Assembly: GCA_024516035.1 (NCBI GenBank)
Contig: CM044957.1
Location: 52,634,085 to 52,698,084, forward strand
Origin: Bactericera cockerelli
Lineage: Eukaryota > Arthropoda > Insecta > Hemiptera > Triozidae
DNA length: 64,000 bases
Reading direction: 5' to 3'
The notes beneath the pieces are model-generated. The model was not told the origin of the DNA. It saw only the letters and a list, made by a program, of their open reading frames with translations, and made no database searches. Of this stretch, positions 61,085 to 64,000 are shown one piece after another (the first letter of the stretch is position 1; every line of letters starts with the position of its first letter). The translations under genes were made by a program, and so were the position numbers.

Positions 61085-61400
61085 TAGGTATGAGAGGTTC
61101 ACAGCATTTTTCATTTTGTAGTCATAAAAATGTTTCATTGAAACAACAGCTACTTTAAGACACATGTGGTGTCTAACGTAGCCTGCTCATACCGTAGTAT
61201 GCGAGTATGCCTCCCCTCTGATGTGCGAGAAGTGACACAATACCTACTCCTCATTTATAGTTACCGAGTCAACACGAACACAATGGAAGATACTTCCGAT
61301 TTCTAATATTAGAAATTTATCGGAAGTAATATCCTAGACTATCCCTTACACACAACTGTAACCAAATTATAAATAAGTTTTTAAAAATGTACCTTATTTT
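61085..61400 (-). mobile_element. SINE family D, reverse, with palindrome insert
   Basis: AGGTATGAGAGGTTCACAGC to CCTTACACACAACTGTAACC; the short palindrome (61290-61331) sits inside it. Confidence 0.75.
61290..61331. repeat. Short dispersed palindrome, copy 4, inside a SINE
   Basis: GATACTTCCGATTTCTAATA followed by TTAGAAATTTATCGGAAGTA interrupts family D between its ACAATGGAAGATA and CCTAGACTATCCCTTACAC parts. Confidence 0.8.
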
Positions 61401-62025
61401 AAATTTCGTAAAAACATTTCAGTTATTGCTGTGTTTCGAACCATTTAAGGTCGAAACACAGTGTTGAAATTACAAAAAAATCAAAAAAAAAAAAAAAAAA
61501 AAAAAACTATTGATTAAAAATAAAATAAAAAATACTTGATCAAGAATATTTATTCAACCCGACCGTTCATCGCATCAATAACATGATGGCTAAAGATATA
61601 TCATGCCAAATTTAATGTTCCCAGAACATTCATCAACTTGCAATGAGCCACCCTGTCATTCAGTGTATCGAGTATTGTTAGTACCTATGGTATCATTAAA
61701 AAATAGAATCATTAATAAAATTAATTAATCAAAATTTCCAAAGCCAAATCAGAAAATAGATCGGCATAGATTTGATTCTTCTTTTCGCAAACTAACATAC
61801 AAAGAAATGAAAATGCGTGAAAAAAAAAAATGTAAAACAAATCATCAGCGAACAGAATAAGAAAACAAGCGATCAATGAAATTCAACAAAAAAAATCGTA
61901 GCAAAAAATATGTTTTCTATTTAAAAAAAATGTACACAAAACACAAAATGGTGTTAATTAATGGGTGATAAGTTCTTTTTTCAAGCCGACTTTAACCACA
62001 ATCATTTGTGTTCCTTTGTATATGA
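61401..62025. other. AT-rich, nothing recognised
   Basis: A small inverted repeat (GTGTTTCGAACCATTTAAGGTCGAAACAC near 61430-61460) and A runs only. Confidence 0.45.
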
Positions 62026-62050
62026 GTGATATTCTTTTTGTGTGTTTTAG

Positions 62051-62155
62051 GAAAGTACTCAATGTGTTGTTTCTCAAGGGAAACAATCCAGCTCCACGGG
62101 GGATCCACACGCAGGGATCCAGCAAGTCATAGTCCTGGATCTGGTACCATTGTAG
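62051..62155 (+). CDS. Candidate terminal exon of an unidentified gene (plus strand)
   Basis: A strong acceptor (ATTCTTTTTGTGTGTTTTAG) is followed by ESTQCVVSQGKQSSSTGDPH, then AGIQQVIVLDLVPL and a stop TAG at about 62153. It joins in phase 0 to the exon ending at 61042. No family recognised; a chance open frame remains possible. Confidence 0.35.
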   Translation, partial: ESTQCVVSQGKQSSSTGDPHAGIQQVIVLDLVPL

Positions 62156-62347
62156 TCTTTGTACTCGGTTTATTTACCGACGGCTTCAAACAGTTTTTGG
62201 CTCGGTGATAGGATTTCTGATTCGTGAGAAAAATCAATTAGAAGGGCTAGTTGTTATAATGTGCTGATAGTAGCGAGGTTGTTGATTCTTTTTATCCAAA
62301 AATCAGTACCCCAAGTATTAAAAGACTTTTTCATTTCGTACTTTTTT

Positions 62348-62490
62348 TTAATTTGGGTTTAACGTCACTTTCAACTACATGGTCATATCACGACGGGGGT
62401 GTTACCCTCCATTTGTAGGAAACTCCCACACCCAGCAATAACCTCACCCAGCCTGGGTTGGGCCGAAATCCCAGCATCACGATGATTTTG
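62348..62490 (-). mobile_element. SINE family F, reverse, 3' half
   Basis: TTGGGTTTAACGTCACTTTC to TCCCAGCATCACGATGATTT; the 5S part is missing. Confidence 0.8.
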
Positions 62491-62640
62491 TACTTTCGTA
62501 GCCCACGGGGTTGGCGTCAGGATGGACATCCAGTCGTAAAATGTGGAAGTAGGAGTGGCAGAATTAAACAACCTCAACTTTAAGGAAGAGGTTGGCCAAT
62601 GCCAACCCCAAGTAGGTTTGAGAAAAGGCAAAGTGAAAAA
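62490..62640. repeat. Unclassified GC-richer stretch with LINE-like words
   Basis: ATGCCAACCCCAAGTAGGTT resembles, inverted, the word near 46275 (CAAACCTACTTGGGGTCGGT). Class unknown. Confidence 0.4.
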
Positions 62641-62711
62641 AAAGAAAACTATATAGACTCTTGTAGACAACACAAGTCTATTAAAGTCTTGTAGTGTCTA
62701 TATTTAACTGT

Positions 62712-62965
62712 CTACAGTAGCCAGCCTCCGTGGTGTAACGGTTGTGACTACTGCCCATAGTCCAGAGATCCTGAGTTTGATTCCCGGTTGGAGCAGAACT
62801 TTCGCACAAAAACTTCTGTTCCCTCCGAACATGTGAGCCTGGCAATTCCGGCCCTACCCAGACAAGGTGAGGTTAATGTGGGTAGCTGGTACGATTCCCA
62901 GCGAATGGAGGGTAAAACCCCCGAACTGTCTACCTCAAGTGAGGACGTTAAAACCAAATAGAATC
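62712..62965 (+). mobile_element. SINE family G, forward, best copy
   Basis: tRNA-like head GCCTCCGTGGTGTAACGGTT, B box GTTTGATTCCCGG, CTCCGAACATGTGAGCCTGG, core GGTGAGGTTAATGTGGGTAG, CCCAGCGAATGGAGGGTAAA, end GAGGACGTTAAAACCAAATA. Confidence 0.86.
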
Positions 62966-63089
62966 AATGGACATGAAAGGAGCCTAGACATGGGATCTGG
63001 GCGTTCATATAATCCTCTCGTCACTGTGATTTAGGTATCAATACCTATCTCACGGACACGGAATTGTTATTATTATTACTGTCTACAGT

Positions 63090-63282
63090 GTTGTAGCTTG
63101 TCCATCCCATAATACGCCTCCAATCTGATGAGTGAGAAGTGAAACAATACTTGCCATTTAAAAGTACCTACTGAGTCAACACGAGCGTTCCATCGCGTGT
63201 ACAAACATCTGTTTTCAAATTACGACTACAAATTTTTGTCGGCTCTGAGATTTGAACCATAGAACTTTCGCATGGTGAGCGA
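63090..63282 (-). mobile_element. SINE family D, reverse, diverged
   Basis: GTAGCTTGTCCATCCCATAA to TTCGCATGGTGAGCGAAG; broken by the start of a family A copy. Confidence 0.78.
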
Positions 63283-63284
63283 AG

Positions 63285-63500
63285 ATAATGATAATAACAC
63301 TCTTTAGTGGAAGTTTACCACCAGGCAACGCTAATGCTCAAAGCATTTTCTACCACCTAACCCTCAGAGTCTTATTATTATGTGGTCACAAACTCAAATT
63401 AATGAGGAAAAATTCATGCACTGGGTGGGATTCGAACCAACGGATCCCTACGCTAGCTGGATTACCAGACTAGCACGTAAACCACTTTAATACCAGTGCT
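63285..63500 (-). mobile_element. SINE family A, reverse copy
   Basis: GATAATAACACTCTTTAGTG to ACTTTAATACCAGTGC; inserted in or next to the head of the family D copy. Confidence 0.85.
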
Positions 63501-64000
63501 TTAAGCATTATTGCCTAGTAGTTATCTTTCACTTACGGGTCTATTAGTAGCATTTATTGTTTTCTTTATTAGTACCTAATACCTATACATCTCTCTGTAG
63601 CAATTAGTGAATTGTGAGTTAAAATGTACCTGCCCTGTTTCGCAATAACCTTTAATTTCTACGGGAGGCGCCTCATTGAGTCCCGTCTGGATTTGTCCCT
63701 TTTTGTCGATGCTTCATTGAGTCCCAAGGTTTGGAACGGTTGAAGTTATCGTACCACTCATTGAGTCCCGTACCTATTTTTCCTTATACATAAACTTGTA
63801 CATAGAAGATCATATTATTTGTCAGTCAGTTGGGTCAGTCCTCCTCTAAAAAATTAGAACACTCTTTTCATTTTTTATTAAGAATCCTTGTTTTTATTTT
63901 TATTCATAAATGAAAATGAAATTATTGTCTATTGGAATTTGATGCGAAAGTGAATTTTTTGTTAGAGGAATTTTGTAGTTAGATAGGGTTAGGTAAAGTT
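63501..64000. other. Intergenic; spaced CATTGAGTCCC words, otherwise nothing
   Basis: CATTGAGTCCC occurs three times at about 63674, 63713 and 63758. No gene recognised. Confidence 0.45.

Overview
This is eukaryotic, intron-rich and AT-rich DNA, almost certainly from an arthropod and probably an insect. The evidence is GT-AG exons, a paired (Pax3/7) gene whose protein resembles insect Paired/Gooseberry, an insect-type 5S-rRNA-derived SINE, and very dense tRNA-derived SINEs, MITEs and non-LTR retrotransposons. The order cannot be fixed from the sequence; a large repeat-rich hemipteroid genome is my guess only.

Region 1 (1-6640, + strand) is the 3' half of a WD40-repeat gene. Ten exons join in one frame (554 codons plus stop). 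It looks like the C-terminal beta-propeller part of an insect NACHT/WD-repeat protein (NWD1/NWD2-like); the 5' part lies outside the window. Region 2 (12410-27012, - strand) is a convergent Pax3/7 gene, paired or gooseberry. Seven exons join in one frame (473 codons plus stop) and carry a paired domain, a Ser50 homeodomain and a Ser/Pro-rich tail. The first, start-containing exon is not confidently located. Between and inside these genes sit a dead hAT transposon with perfect termini and 8-bp target duplications (9046-11805) and a broken R4/Dong-like LINE (about 16883-19921).

Region 3 (27-64 kb) is mostly repeats: minisatellites, a 490-bp near-perfect palindrome, fold-back elements, a Jockey/CR1-like LINE fragment, a near-identical 1.14-kb tandem duplication, and dozens of SINEs. 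Two pairs of open segments with splice signals suggest parts of unidentified genes (minus strand near 42.1 and 44.9 kb; plus strand near 60.9 and 62.1 kb).

The most unusual observation is in the Pax gene. Short tandem arrays have grown out of its own splice junctions: the paired-domain donor (137-bp units, 7 junction copies), the next acceptor (72-bp units, about 15 copies plus the real one) and the acceptor of a C-terminal exon (106-bp units). The stop codon lies in a 25-bp direct repeat. The arrays create many decoy splice sites, and the decoys I translated run into stop codons. A second theme is a 3' core domain shared by a 5S-rRNA-derived SINE and a tRNA-derived SINE family.

SINE families are labelled A-H for this report only. 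Boundaries of repeats are approximate to about 10 bases unless target duplications are named.
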